From the NCBI RefSeq assembly GCF_010119545.1, contig NZ_JAAEAA010000002.1:186001-250000 (forward strand): a stretch of DNA of 64,000 nt, in the 5' to 3' direction. The position numbers and the translations under genes are program-made. Below are positions 41,763 through 50,739 of the stretch, in pieces (position 1 is the first letter of the stretch; every line of letters begins with the position of its first letter). Source of the stretch: Pontibacter fetidus (GTDB lineage Bacteria > Bacteroidota > Bacteroidia > Cytophagales > Hymenobacteraceae). The notes under the pieces were generated by a model. The model ran no database searches and was not told the DNA's origin. It saw nothing but the letters and a program-made list of their open reading frames with translations.

Positions 41763-42342
41763 GCTGCAACTCGGGTTATGGTTTGCCCTGGCACTGGCCG
41801 TTGTTTCCTGTGAAACAGAGTATACACCAAAACCAAAAGGCTACAACCGTATTGATCTTCCGGCACAAACTTACCAGCCTTTAAAAGAAGCGCACCCTTA
41901 TACTTTCGAGTTTTCGAGCCACGCCAAAATACGCCCCGACTCGTCTAAGATAGCGCAACCTCATTGGATAAACATAATTTACCCAAGCCTTGGTGCCAAT
42001 GTGCAGCTTACCTACAAAGACCTGAACGGCAACACCAAAATGCTGAACGACCTGGTAGAAGATGCCCGCAAGTTAACCGGCAAGCACCAGATTAAGGCGT
42101 ATGCTATAGAAGAGGCCGAAATCAAAACACCAACCGGCGATATTGCTTCTGTGTTCGAACTGGAAGGCGAAGTACCAAGCCAGTTCCAGTTCTATGTTAC
42201 CGACTCAACAAAACATTTCCTGCGCGGTGCTTTATACTTCAGAACAGCCACACAGAATGATTCCCTTGCCCCAGTTATTGAGTTTGTAAAAAAAGACATC
42301 GTTCATTTGCTGAACACACTGAAGTGGCAGAAAGGGAAGTAG
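41722..42342 (+). CDS. gldD: Gliding motility lipoprotein GldD
   Basis: The 206-residue lipoprotein has a basic N-terminus, a hydrophobic segment and lipobox (LALAVVSC, Cys near residue 30). Next comes the family mark [14 protein letters not shown], and the conserved C-terminal part [16 protein letters not shown] and [18 protein letters not shown]. GldD is required for gliding in Flavobacterium; its molecular role is not known. The ATG lies inside the gldE reading frame (41-base overlap), which implies translational coupling. The gene is followed by the complex inverted repeat at 42344-42425. Confidence 0.93.
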   Translation: MSEIKKRTRTKLVKLQLGLWFALALAVVSCETEYTPKPKGYNRIDLPAQTYQPLKEAHPYTFEFSSHAKIRPDSSKIAQPHWINIIYPSLGANVQLTYKDLNGNTKMLNDLVEDARKLTGKHQIKAYAIEEAEIKTPTGDIASVFELEGEVPSQFQFYVTDSTKHFLRGALYFRTATQNDSLAPVIEFVKKDIVHLLNTLKWQKGK

Positions 42343-42343
42343 A

Positions 42344-42425
42344 AACCTCACAGCGTTTTACAGACCTGTGAGTGTCTTTTGCTATAGAACCTGGGCACTA
42401 CAGGTCGTGAAGACACTGTGAGGTT
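42344..42425. repeat. Nested inverted repeat between gldD and recG
   Basis: Outer arms AACCTCACAG (42344-42353) and CTGTGAGGTT (42416-42425) enclose further inverted pairs: GACCTGT with ACAGGTC, and AGTGTCTT with AAGACACT. The element starts two bases after the gldD stop codon and could act as its terminator, though it lacks a T tract. Confidence 0.6.
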
Positions 42426-42508
42426 GGCAGCTTCACCACTCATGCAAATACTGATTCAGACAAAATCAGTATCTTTATACTTTCATCACCCAAGTATAGC
42501 CAAAGACA

Positions 42509-44608
42509 TTGAGTAACTTCTTCCATACGAAGATCGAGTATCTGAAAGGGATAGGCCCTATGCGTGCCGAGCTGTTGCAGAAGGAGCTGAACATGTATAC
42601 GTACGGCGACCTGATACAACATTACCCCTTCCGTTACTTAGACCGCACCCAGTTTTACCGTATTGCCGAACTCGACGAAAGCATGCCGTATGTACAGGTA
42701 CGCGGGCGTGTAAAAGGCAAGCAACTTTTGGGCGAAGGCCGCAAGCAACGCCTGGCAGCTACGCTTGTAGATGAAGCCGGTGACGAGATGGAACTGGTTT
42801 GGTTTAAGGGTGTGAAATGGATGGAGAAAAGCCTGAAGAACCACACCGACTATATTGTTTTCGGGAAACCGACGGAGTTTAATGGCAAGTATAATATGGC
42901 TCACCCCGAGCTGGAAGAACTTGCCGAAGAAAAGCAAACTACCTCCTTCCTGCAGCCGGTTTACCATACTACCGAAAAACTAAAGGCCCACCGCATCGAC
43001 AGCAAAGTGATCTCTAAGTATATCGAATCATTGCTGAAGATCGCTGCGCCTAACATACACGAAACCCTTTCGCCGGACCTGATAGATCTTTACCGACTCA
43101 CAGACAAACGAAGCGCGCTGCAAAACATACACTTCCCGGAGTCGGTGGAAAAGTATAATGCGGCCAAGTTCAGGCTTAAGTTTGAGGAGCTTTTTTATAT
43201 ACAGTTGCGCCTGTTGCGCCAGAAAGTAGTGCGCCGCGCCGACCTTGCAGGACAGATTTTCAAACAGGTGCCAACGGTTACGGAGTTCTACAAAAACCAC
43301 ATGACCTTCGACCTGACCGGTGCGCAGAAACGGGTTATAAAAGAGATCCACAAAGACATGACGTCGGGCAAGCAAATGAACCGTTTGCTGCAGGGCGATG
43401 TGGGCTCCGGTAAAACTATAGTTGCCTTCATCACCATGCTGATCGCTGCCGATAATGGGGCTCAGTCGGTGTTGATGGCGCCAACCGAGATATTAGCAGA
43501 ACAGCATTATACAGGCCTGAAAGAATTTGCTGACAGGTTAGGTATAAAAATCGGGAAGTTGACAGGATCATCTAAAACAAAGGAACGGCGCGAACTACAT
43601 GAACAGCTCCGCTCCGGCGAAATGAAGATGATTGTTGGCACACATGCCCTATTGGAAGATGTAGTGCAGTTCCATAACCTGGGTTTGTGTATAGTTGATG
43701 AGCAGCACCGGTTTGGCGTTGAGCAGCGATCTAAACTATGGCGCAAAAATCCGCGCATCATTCCCCATGTGCTCGTGATGACGGCCACTCCTATTCCGCG
43801 CACACTGGCCATGACCTTATATGGCGACCTGGATGTATCGGTAATTGATGAGATGCCGGCCGGCCGTAAGGAAATCGTTACCGTGCATCGCTTCGACTCT
43901 CACAGGCTGCGTGTTTTCCAGTTTGTAAGAGATCAGATAAAGCTTGGTCGTCAGATTTATATCGTGTATCCACTGATCGAGGAATCGGAGCAGATGGAAC
44001 AGTATAAGGATCTGATGGATGGCTATGAAAGTATACGGCGGGCTTTTCCGGAGTACCAGGTAAGTATGGTGCACGGCAAACTAAAGCCACAGGACAAAGA
44101 TTACGAAATGCAGCGCTTCGTGAAACACGAAACCCAGATAATGGTGGCTACTACGGTTATTGAAGTGGGTGTAAACGTGCCAAATGCCTCAGTAATGATC
44201 ATAGAAAGTGCTGAACGTTTTGGGTTATCGCAGTTGCACCAGTTGCGTGGGCGCGTAGGCCGTGGGGCCGAGCAGAGCTACTGTATCCTGATGACGGGCT
44301 ACAAACTGAGCAAAGACAGCAAAACCCGCCTGGAGACAATGGTGCGCACTAACAATGGTTTCGAGATTGCCGATATTGACCTGAAATTACGCGGTCCAGG
44401 GGATTTAATGGGTACCCAGCAAAGCGGTGTGCTCGACCTGCTCATCTCTGACCTGGCCAAGGATGCACCTATACTTCAGGAAGCGCGTGCCGCAGCACAA
44501 AACATATTACACGATGACCCCCAACTCGAAAATGCCGAACATCAGAACATCCGCAGGCATATTCAGTCGTTGAGCGCTAATACTGTAAACTGGAGCCGTA
44601 TCAGTTAA
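42509..44608 (+). CDS. recG: ATP-dependent DNA helicase RecG
   Basis: RecG remodels stalled replication forks and branch-migrates Holliday junctions. The 699-residue protein opens at a TTG codon (SNFFHTKIEYLKGIGP is the expected start). It has the wedge/OB domain (about 50-150), then the helicase core: LLQGDVGSGKTIVA (Walker A), LMAPTEILAEQHY, CIVDEQHRFG (Walker B, DExQ), TATPIPRTLAM, and the C-terminal VATTVIEVGVNVPNA and QLHQLRGRVGRG. The RecG TRG-like region follows. Length is normal. It is separated from gldD by the repeat at 42344, so it probably has its own promoter. Confidence 0.96.
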   Translation: MSNFFHTKIEYLKGIGPMRAELLQKELNMYTYGDLIQHYPFRYLDRTQFYRIAELDESMPYVQVRGRVKGKQLLGEGRKQRLAATLVDEAGDEMELVWFKGVKWMEKSLKNHTDYIVFGKPTEFNGKYNMAHPELEELAEEKQTTSFLQPVYHTTEKLKAHRIDSKVISKYIESLLKIAAPNIHETLSPDLIDLYRLTDKRSALQNIHFPESVEKYNAAKFRLKFEELFYIQLRLLRQKVVRRADLAGQIFKQVPTVTEFYKNHMTFDLTGAQKRVIKEIHKDMTSGKQMNRLLQGDVGSGKTIVAFITMLIAADNGAQSVLMAPTEILAEQHYTGLKEFADRLGIKIGKLTGSSKTKERRELHEQLRSGEMKMIVGTHALLEDVVQFHNLGLCIVDEQHRFGVEQRSKLWRKNPRIIPHVLVMTATPIPRTLAMTLYGDLDVSVIDEMPAGRKEIVTVHRFDSHRLRVFQFVRDQIKLGRQIYIVYPLIEESEQMEQYKDLMDGYESIRRAFPEYQVSMVHGKLKPQDKDYEMQRFVKHETQIMVATTVIEVGVNVPNASVMIIESAERFGLSQLHQLRGRVGRGAEQSYCILMTGYKLSKDSKTRLETMVRTNNGFEIADIDLKLRGPGDLMGTQQSGVLDLLISDLAKDAPILQEARAAAQNILHDDPQLENAEHQNIRRHIQSLSANTVNWSRIS

Positions 44609-44614
44609 AAACCC

Positions 44615-44851
44615 CTATTTTATAGTTGCTGGTGTAGCTACTACAGCCTGCACAGTGTTATGGGGCAGGCTTGCTTCTTTGTACATTTGGCCAACCGTAA
44701 GTGTTGCAGATGCCTTTTGCACAGTGCTATGTTGGGTGTTAACTATAACCTGAGGGCTTTCGGCAGGAGTAGTTACCAGTGTATCTTGTCGGGTTAATTT
44801 GCTTATCAGTAAAAGTGCTATAAAGGCTAGTATTTTAAATACAAATCTCAT
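44615..44851 (-). CDS. Small exported or membrane-anchored hypothetical protein
   Basis: A 78-residue frame starts MRFVFKILAFIALLLIS, a good signal anchor, and continues with a Thr/Val/Gln-rich chain (TTPAESPQVIVNTQHSTVQ). It converges on recG with a six-base gap. I see no family resemblance and no terminator after it. The hydrophobic N-terminus and the lack of a better alternative frame favour a real gene, but the evidence is limited. The gap 44852-45101 upstream carries no other gene. Confidence 0.45.
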   Translation of the reverse strand: MRFVFKILAFIALLLISKLTRQDTLVTTPAESPQVIVNTQHSTVQKASATLTVGQMYKEASLPHNTVQAVVATPATIK

Positions 44852-45149
44852 TTTCTATCTACCCTAAGGTGTACTATAACAGAAAATACATGTTGCAGCA
44901 GAAGCTTCATATTAAGTGAATGACCAAATTCATCGCTCTACAGGCAGGCTTTTATAAGTAGTCAGAATCCAACAAATGTTCATATAAAACTATAGCTATA
45001 TTGGCTTTAAACCCCTATACTATAAATTAAATACAATTTTATAATTACTGCTTTACATTGGCTGCATTTTGTTTAGTAGCCTCCTAAATTAAATTTGACT
45101 AATGCTTGGCTATACCTTAAGTTTGAGTTCGATTCAAAAATATCAACCC

Positions 45150-46598
45150 GTGAAAAACCTGTACTTCCTTATTGCTTTTTGCTTGTTTGCAATAACCTCT
45201 TTTGGGCAATCCAGAACAAAAGGCACCATGCCATTCGAGTATCACCCGAACGTATCTGAAGACAGGTATAACCAGCGCATTACAACTAAAACGATACCGA
45301 CAGGTGCCGAAGAATTTGTGATACTCAGCCGCAAGCCTAACGGTAATTATGCTGTGGAAAAGTACATGGCAGGTCTGAAAAAAAAGTGGGGAGCTACTAT
45401 ACCGTTAACCACAGAGCAAACAGTGTATGGTTTTTATACTAACCCAACAGCAGCTATAGTTGTAGCCCATACCAAAACAGGCGCTACCCAGCAATTACAC
45501 GGATATATTATAGATCTTGCCAGCGGCACCCTAAAGGATAAGCAACTATTAATGGAAAGCCCTGTTTCTAACCGCGAGCCGGGCATTGCGTTTTCGCAGG
45601 ACGGGTCTAAGCTATTGGTTTTTAACTACCAGGCCGACAGCAACTATAAGATCAGAAGTGTAAAAGGTGTGCTGTATGATGCCAAACTTGAGAAGGTAAC
45701 CGATACAAACTATAACCTGAACGATGTGCGCGACATACTTTCGGTGGATATACATGTGAGCAACAGCGGCGAGCAGTACCTGAGCCTGATATCGGATAAC
45801 ATGAATCGCCTGACGGTACGCCAGTATAACATGAAAGACCCGAAAGCCAAAGTAATGAGCGTGTTGGTGGGCGGCATGTATGGTGGCAAAAAAGTATACA
45901 TCATGGATTCGCGGTTTAAGCTGATGGCCGACAACCAACTATACGGTGCCGTAATTACTGCCGAAGAAGCGTCCGGTTTATACTATAGTTTGAAAGCCGT
46001 ACGCTTTAACTTTGAAGCCGATGACATGGTGTTTGCTGAAGAGTTTAAATTTACGCCTGATTATCTTGCCAAAATAAATGCCTTAAACAAAACAGACCAG
46101 AACAAGCCGAAGCGTTTTGAAGACATCTATATTTCTGATTTACTACAAACTACTGATAACAAACTACTTATACTGACTGAAAAGAAGTACACTACTGGCG
46201 GTAAGAACGCACCATATTTTGCAAAAGAAATGCTGCTGTTTGCTTACGACGAGTATATGAACTCCGCCTGGACCTCTGTCTTGATGAAACACCAGCAAGC
46301 GCCTGCCGAAGATGTATTTTCTGGCATCTCGTATAGTGCTTACCTGAATGGCAATACCCTGAGCCTGCTTACTTTAGAAGAACTGGAAGGTAAATACGAC
46401 CTGTACCTTCGCCAGATTGATACCAAAACCGGTCAGACAACCGAGCCAAAAGGTGTGCGCCTGAATGTAGCCAATGACAAAGAACTGGCTTATGTAAAAG
46501 ATTTTACAAGCTGGCTGACAGAAAGAGATGTAACCGTAGTGGTGCGTCCGAAAAAACGCGAAGCTGGTCTTAGATTACATCATATTCAGCTGAAGTAG
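45150..46598 (+). CDS. Exported propeller-like hypothetical protein
   Basis: The frame is open from an ATG at 45102, but the GTG at 45150 gives (V/M)KNLYFLIAFCLFAITSFGQ, a clean signal peptide, so I use it (482 aa). The mature chain is beta-rich with blade-like repeats (IAFSQDGSKLLVFNY, QYLSLISDNMNRLTVRQY, LLILTEKKYTTGG) and no catalytic motif I recognise. It is expected in the periplasm or at the outer membrane. Its 3' end overlaps the convergent GT2 gene by 13 bases. Confidence 0.75.
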   Translation: MKNLYFLIAFCLFAITSFGQSRTKGTMPFEYHPNVSEDRYNQRITTKTIPTGAEEFVILSRKPNGNYAVEKYMAGLKKKWGATIPLTTEQTVYGFYTNPTAAIVVAHTKTGATQQLHGYIIDLASGTLKDKQLLMESPVSNREPGIAFSQDGSKLLVFNYQADSNYKIRSVKGVLYDAKLEKVTDTNYNLNDVRDILSVDIHVSNSGEQYLSLISDNMNRLTVRQYNMKDPKAKVMSVLVGGMYGGKKVYIMDSRFKLMADNQLYGAVITAEEASGLYYSLKAVRFNFEADDMVFAEEFKFTPDYLAKINALNKTDQNKPKRFEDIYISDLLQTTDNKLLILTEKKYTTGGKNAPYFAKEMLLFAYDEYMNSAWTSVLMKHQQAPAEDVFSGISYSAYLNGNTLSLLTLEELEGKYDLYLRQIDTKTGQTTEPKGVRLNVANDKELAYVKDFTSWLTERDVTVVVRPKKREAGLRLHHIQLK

Positions 46599-47320
46599 TT
46601 TTTTAAGTATAGCTGTCGTTTGGGTGCAGGGGCTGTTGTGCCCTGGTGGTGTAGCTTTTTAGTAAATGATGCCAGTTGCAGGCACATATGCGAGAACCCT
46701 ACATAGTTTACAATATCAACATACATATTAAACTCTTTACGGGAGCCGTGTAATACGCCAAGTTTATCTACTTTATAGGTATTCATGGCGGAGCATGGCA
46801 TCCAGCGAACTGTTTTTTTGTGGCGCAGCATGTAGCGGTTTATAGCCACTTCCAGTTGGTAGCACTTCAAGCGTTGCTTTAATACCTGTCTTAAATCGGC
46901 AGTTTGCAAAATGCGCTCACCCGAAAGTAACACATCGCTACGGTACCATTTCACAAACCATGGCGAGTTAATGCGCCGCATAATGATCATGTCTACTTCA
47001 AAATATTCCTTATAGGCATCTAAGGCTGCTTCCAGTTCACTTTTTTTCAGGCCCTTTAAATCAGCATCCATCATTAACAGCGAAGCATGCAACACATACT
47101 TTAATCCCTGTTTTATAGCTTTGGTTTTGCCCTGATTATGTAGTAACCTGATAACTTCCACTGTAGGCCAGTTCCTTTCGATATATTCTGCTGTTCCGTC
47201 TGTAGAGCCATCATCTACACAAATTACCTGCTCTATATATTTCGTGCTCACAACAACATCAAGAACCTGGGCAATTCGCTTACGTTCGTTATAACAAGGT
47301 ATTAGGCAGCTTACTTTCAT
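46586..47320 (-). CDS. Family 2 glycosyltransferase (GT-A fold)
   Basis: The 244-residue protein begins VSCLIPCYNERKRIAQVL and has the nucleotide-sugar region ICVDDGSTDGTAEYI, then HNQGKTKAIKQGL and the metal-binding LLMMDADLKG. These are the marks of GT2 enzymes such as dolichyl-phosphate mannosyltransferase-like proteins. The C-terminal part lacks clear membrane helices. The sugar and acceptor are unknown. Its 3' end overlaps the convergent exported-protein gene by 13 bases, which leaves no room for a terminator between them. Confidence 0.88.
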   Translation of the reverse strand: MKVSCLIPCYNERKRIAQVLDVVVSTKYIEQVICVDDGSTDGTAEYIERNWPTVEVIRLLHNQGKTKAIKQGLKYVLHASLLMMDADLKGLKKSELEAALDAYKEYFEVDMIIMRRINSPWFVKWYRSDVLLSGERILQTADLRQVLKQRLKCYQLEVAINRYMLRHKKTVRWMPCSAMNTYKVDKLGVLHGSRKEFNMYVDIVNYVGFSHMCLQLASFTKKLHHQGTTAPAPKRQLYLKNYFS

Positions 47321-47435
47321 TAGATACTATAGGTTTATAGTTGGGGCGCTGCTCTTCATACGTATAAAATACTATAGGCTTTACATTTTTAGATAAAAAA
47401 ATATACTTTTTATTATATTTAAAATATGTATCAAA

Positions 47436-47469
47436 ACAAAAAAGGCTTTCCCCTTAAGAGAAAGCCTTT
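47436..47469 (-). terminator. Terminator of the beta-oxidation operon
   Basis: A 10-bp stem AAAGGCTTTC/GAAAGCCTTT (47441-47450 with 47460-47469) is followed on the minus strand by a T-rich tract. It lies 23 bases past the acyl-CoA dehydrogenase stop codon. Confidence 0.8.
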
Positions 47470-47491
47470 CTAAACTATAAATGGTCAGAAA

Positions 47492-49285
47492 TTAATAAAC
47501 GTATTCGTTTGCTTCGATAAGCGCTGCTGCAATACGACGGCGGGCGTCTTTTGTATTGTAGAGGTCTTTTTTGGTGAAGCGTTTTAAGCCCATAAACAAC
47601 AGGCGTTGCTCATCACCTTCGGCCATTGCGGCAATCGCATCTTTACCAGCAATGTATGAAGAGTCTACCGCATCGTTCACAACTACACGGGCAATATCTA
47701 TCTGGTTAGCAACAGCTTCTTCACCTTTGCTGGCAACAAGCTTCTCTACACGCAGTAAAGTAGACTCTGCCACATAGGTTTTAATAGCCATATCCGCAAT
47801 GTGCATTAGTATCTCCTGCTCTTTTGCCAGCGATGCCATGTACTTCTGAACAGCCGTACCAGCTACTAACAGGATAGCTTTTTTCAGGTTACGGATAACC
47901 TTGTGCTCCGCCGTAAACAGACCTTCCTCTTCCTCAGCGCCGAAATCAGGAATAGCCATCAGTTCGTTCTGCACGTTCTGCGCAGGGCCCATCAGATCAA
48001 GTTCGCCATTCATAGCTTTCTTCAGGATCATGTCCACGGTAAGCATGCGGTTAATCTCGTTGGTACCTTCAAAAATGCGGTTGATACGCGAATCGCGGTA
48101 AGCACGGTCCATTGGGTAGTCAGCTGAGAAACCGTAACCACCATAGATCTGTACCCCTTCATCCACCACGTAATCCAGCACTTCAGAACCTTCTACTTTC
48201 AGCATGGCACACTCTACGGCAAACTCGCGGGCAGCACCTAGTAGAGCTTCATTTTCGTCCTTGCCGGCAGCCATTAGCTCCTGTTCCATGCGGTAAATGT
48301 CCATACCGGCACGGTATTGCGCCGACTCTACAGCAAAGATCCGGATTGCCTGCTCTGCCAGTTTATGACGGATGGCACCGAACTTAGAAATAGGCAGTTT
48401 AAACTGGTGACGCTCGTTCGCATACTTCACTGATAAACTTGCCACGCTCTTAGACGCACCCAACGTAGCAGCACAAAGCTTGATACGACCGATGTTCAGG
48501 ATGTTGAAAGCGATCAAATGACCTTTACCAATCTCGCCCAGCACATTCTCTTTTGGAACTTCGCAGTCTGTTAAGAATACCTGGCGCGTAGACGAGCCTT
48601 TGATCCCCATTTTATGTTCTTCGTTACCAAGGCTCAGGCCCGGGTAATCTTTCTCAACTATAAAACCGGTAAACTTATCGCCATCTACTTGCGCGAAAAC
48701 AATAAATACGTCGGCAAAGCCTGCGTTCGTGATCCACATTTTCTGACCGTTCAGGATATAGTGTGTGCCCGCTTCATTCAGCACCGCTTTGGTTTTAGCA
48801 GCCAGGGCATCCGAGCCAGAACCCGGCTCTGTTAAGCAGTAAGACGACATCCATTCACCGCTCACTAACTTTGGAATGTATTTCTGTTTCTGCTCTTCTG
48901 TACCAAAGTATAAAATTGGCAGCGTACCAATACCCGTGTGAGCCGCAAAAGCAACCGGGAACGAATGCCCACCACCTACTGATTCTGTTACCAGCAGCGA
49001 AGTATTAAAGTCCATGTTCAGGCCACCGTATTGCTCCGGAATAGACACTGCGAACAGACCAAGCTCTCCTGCTTTTTTCATCAGGCTCTCCATCAGGCCT
49101 TCTTCGTGGTTATCCAGTCTTTCAAGCAGCGGGTGTACTTCTTCGCGCACAAAGTCCAGACAGGTCTGGGCCATCATGCGCTGCTCTTCGTTAAAATCTT
49201 CGGGCGTAAACACGTCCTGCGGATTCGTTTCCTTTATCAGGAACTCACCACCTTTTAGTATTGCGGTTTTATTCTGAGTTTCCAT
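47492..49285 (-). CDS. Acyl-CoA dehydrogenase (FadE-like, long form)
   Basis: This flavoenzyme catalyses the first step of fatty-acid beta-oxidation. The 597-residue protein has the standard core (AFAAHTGIGTLPILYFGT, YCLTEPGSGSDALAAKTKA with the FAD/substrate signature, KMWITNAGFADVFIVFAQ, and QIYGGYGFSADYPMDRAYRD with the C-terminal signature). A further 190-residue helical extension, seen in FadE-type and VLCAD-like enzymes, follows. The catalytic Glu is expected in YRDSRINRIFEGTNEINR. It is the last gene of the marR-fadN-thiolase operon. The 183-base gap before it contains a full REP-like element. Confidence 0.94.
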   Translation of the reverse strand: METQNKTAILKGGEFLIKETNPQDVFTPEDFNEEQRMMAQTCLDFVREEVHPLLERLDNHEEGLMESLMKKAGELGLFAVSIPEQYGGLNMDFNTSLLVTESVGGGHSFPVAFAAHTGIGTLPILYFGTEEQKQKYIPKLVSGEWMSSYCLTEPGSGSDALAAKTKAVLNEAGTHYILNGQKMWITNAGFADVFIVFAQVDGDKFTGFIVEKDYPGLSLGNEEHKMGIKGSSTRQVFLTDCEVPKENVLGEIGKGHLIAFNILNIGRIKLCAATLGASKSVASLSVKYANERHQFKLPISKFGAIRHKLAEQAIRIFAVESAQYRAGMDIYRMEQELMAAGKDENEALLGAAREFAVECAMLKVEGSEVLDYVVDEGVQIYGGYGFSADYPMDRAYRDSRINRIFEGTNEINRMLTVDMILKKAMNGELDLMGPAQNVQNELMAIPDFGAEEEEGLFTAEHKVIRNLKKAILLVAGTAVQKYMASLAKEQEILMHIADMAIKTYVAESTLLRVEKLVASKGEEAVANQIDIARVVVNDAVDSSYIAGKDAIAAMAEGDEQRLLFMGLKRFTKKDLYNTKDARRRIAAALIEANEYVY

Positions 49286-49350
49286 GGGGATGTATGTTTT
49301 AAGTTTTTAGATACAGTTATAGTTAGTTGTTTTATGTAGAGCTGCTTTTG

Positions 49351-49456
49351 CTGGCGCGAGCGTCCTCGCTCGTGACTAACTATAGTTTGGACCTCTGGCC
49401 CAGTTGAGTTACAAACTCAACATCATAGCAAGGCACGAGTTACAAACTCGCGCCAG
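49351..49456. repeat. REP-like element inside the beta-oxidation operon
   Basis: Inverted edges CTGGCGCGAG (49351-49360) and CTCGCGCCAG (49447-49456) enclose hairpins CGAGCG-TCCT-CGCTCG, GTTGAGTTACAAACTCAAC (49403-49421) and a second GAGTTACAAACTC. The architecture equals the arrays around the RAYT gene, though stem sequences differ. Part of it is copied at 413-458. Confidence 0.8.
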
Positions 49457-49468
49457 CAGTTAACTAGC

Positions 49469-50647
49469 TTACTTCAGCAATTCGTAGATACCAGCCACGC
49501 CCTGGCCACCACCCACACAGGCGGTTACCATGCCGTACTTCTTGCCTAAGCGACGAAGCTCGTGGAACTGCTGGATTGACAGCTTAGCACCAGAGCAACC
49601 CAGCGGGTGACCTAAAGCAATAGCACCACCACTTATGTTAAGCTTAGCAGGATCGAAATCCAGATGACGCATTACAGCTATAGATTGTGCCGCAAAAGCC
49701 TCATTCATCTCGATCAGGTCGATATCGTTCAGCGTCATGCCGGCCATTTTCAACGCTTTCGGAACAGCTGCGATCGGGCCCATACCCATAATGCGCGGAT
49801 CAACACCACCTGTAGCATAACTCACCAGACGTGCAATTGGCTCCAGGTTCAGCTCTTTCACCATGCGCTCACTCATCACTATAACGAAGGCTGCGCCATC
49901 CGAAGTCTGAGAAGAGTTACCGGCTGTTACGGTACCACCTGCTGCAAATACAGGCTTAAGTCTAGCTAAAGCTTCAATAGATGTATCAGCACGTGGGCCT
50001 TCGTCGGTATCAACTACATAACTGCGGGTTTTCTTTTTGCCGTTCTCATCCAGGTAAGTTTCTTCTACCGTAATCGGCACGATCTGCTCTTTAAAGTAGC
50101 CGTTCTTGATCGCGTTGATTGCTTTCTGATGCGAGTGGTAAGCAAACTCATCCTGGTCTTCGCGGGTAACTTTATAGTCGTTAGCTACCGCTTCGGCAGT
50201 TAAGCCCATGCTCAGGTACCAGTCCGGGTTGTTTTTGGCGATCTTATAGTTTGGAACTGTTTTCCAGCCAGCCGTTGGCACCAGCGACATTGATTCGGTT
50301 CCGCCTGCCACGATACAGTCAGCCATACCAGCTGAAATTCTGTTTGCAGCAATAGCTATAGTTTCCAGGCCAGAGCCGCAGTAACGGTTCACCGTCATAC
50401 CAGAAACCGACATCGGCAACGACAAAAGGGAAATCATACGGCCAATCTGTAAACCTTGCTCCGCTTCCGGTACTGCGTTACCAACTATAAGGTCGTCTAC
50501 ACGCTCCGGGTCTAAAGCTGGCACAGAAGCCATAAGGTGTTTGATGACATCAGCGGCCAGGTCATCAGGTCTGGTGAACCGGAATCCGCCACGGCCAGCT
50601 TTACCAACGGCGCTACGAAATCCGGCTACGATATATGCATTGTTCAT
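49469..50647 (-). CDS. fadA: Acetyl-CoA acyltransferase (3-ketoacyl-CoA thiolase)
   Basis: This thiolase releases acetyl-CoA in the last step of beta-oxidation. The acyl-binding Cys is Cys90 in VNRYCGSGLETIAIA. The other active-site residues are in the C-terminal blocks: MNEAFAAQSIAV, GGAIALGHPLGCSGA (His) and TACVGGGQGVAGIYE (second Cys). The length of 392 aa is usual. It lies between the multifunctional HAD/ECH gene and the acyl-CoA dehydrogenase gene. The 92-base gap to the former holds a half REP-like element at 50690-50714. Confidence 0.95.
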   Translation of the reverse strand: MNNAYIVAGFRSAVGKAGRGGFRFTRPDDLAADVIKHLMASVPALDPERVDDLIVGNAVPEAEQGLQIGRMISLLSLPMSVSGMTVNRYCGSGLETIAIAANRISAGMADCIVAGGTESMSLVPTAGWKTVPNYKIAKNNPDWYLSMGLTAEAVANDYKVTREDQDEFAYHSHQKAINAIKNGYFKEQIVPITVEETYLDENGKKKTRSYVVDTDEGPRADTSIEALARLKPVFAAGGTVTAGNSSQTSDGAAFVIVMSERMVKELNLEPIARLVSYATGGVDPRIMGMGPIAAVPKALKMAGMTLNDIDLIEMNEAFAAQSIAVMRHLDFDPAKLNISGGAIALGHPLGCSGAKLSIQQFHELRRLGKKYGMVTACVGGGQGVAGIYELLK

Positions 50648-50689
50648 ATCTATGAATTGCTAAATTGTTAAATGGTTGATTGTTGTTCC

Positions 50690-50714
50690 CTGGTGCGAGC
50701 TTGCAGCTCGTATC
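50690..50714. repeat. Half REP-like element between thiolase and HAD/ECH genes
   Basis: CTGGTGCGAGCTTGCAGCTCG starts here; it matches the arm type at 30816-30841, with one visible change in the hairpin loop. No opposed half is evident. Confidence 0.6.
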
Positions 50715-50739
50715 AACTACATTACCACTATCTACATCA

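Noticed and set aside
33547-44608. A single T9SS/gliding island spanning gldB to gldD
   Set aside because: gldB is separated from gldE/gldD by rng, HU, mutY and other housekeeping genes, on different strands. The core gldK-gldN genes are not in the window.
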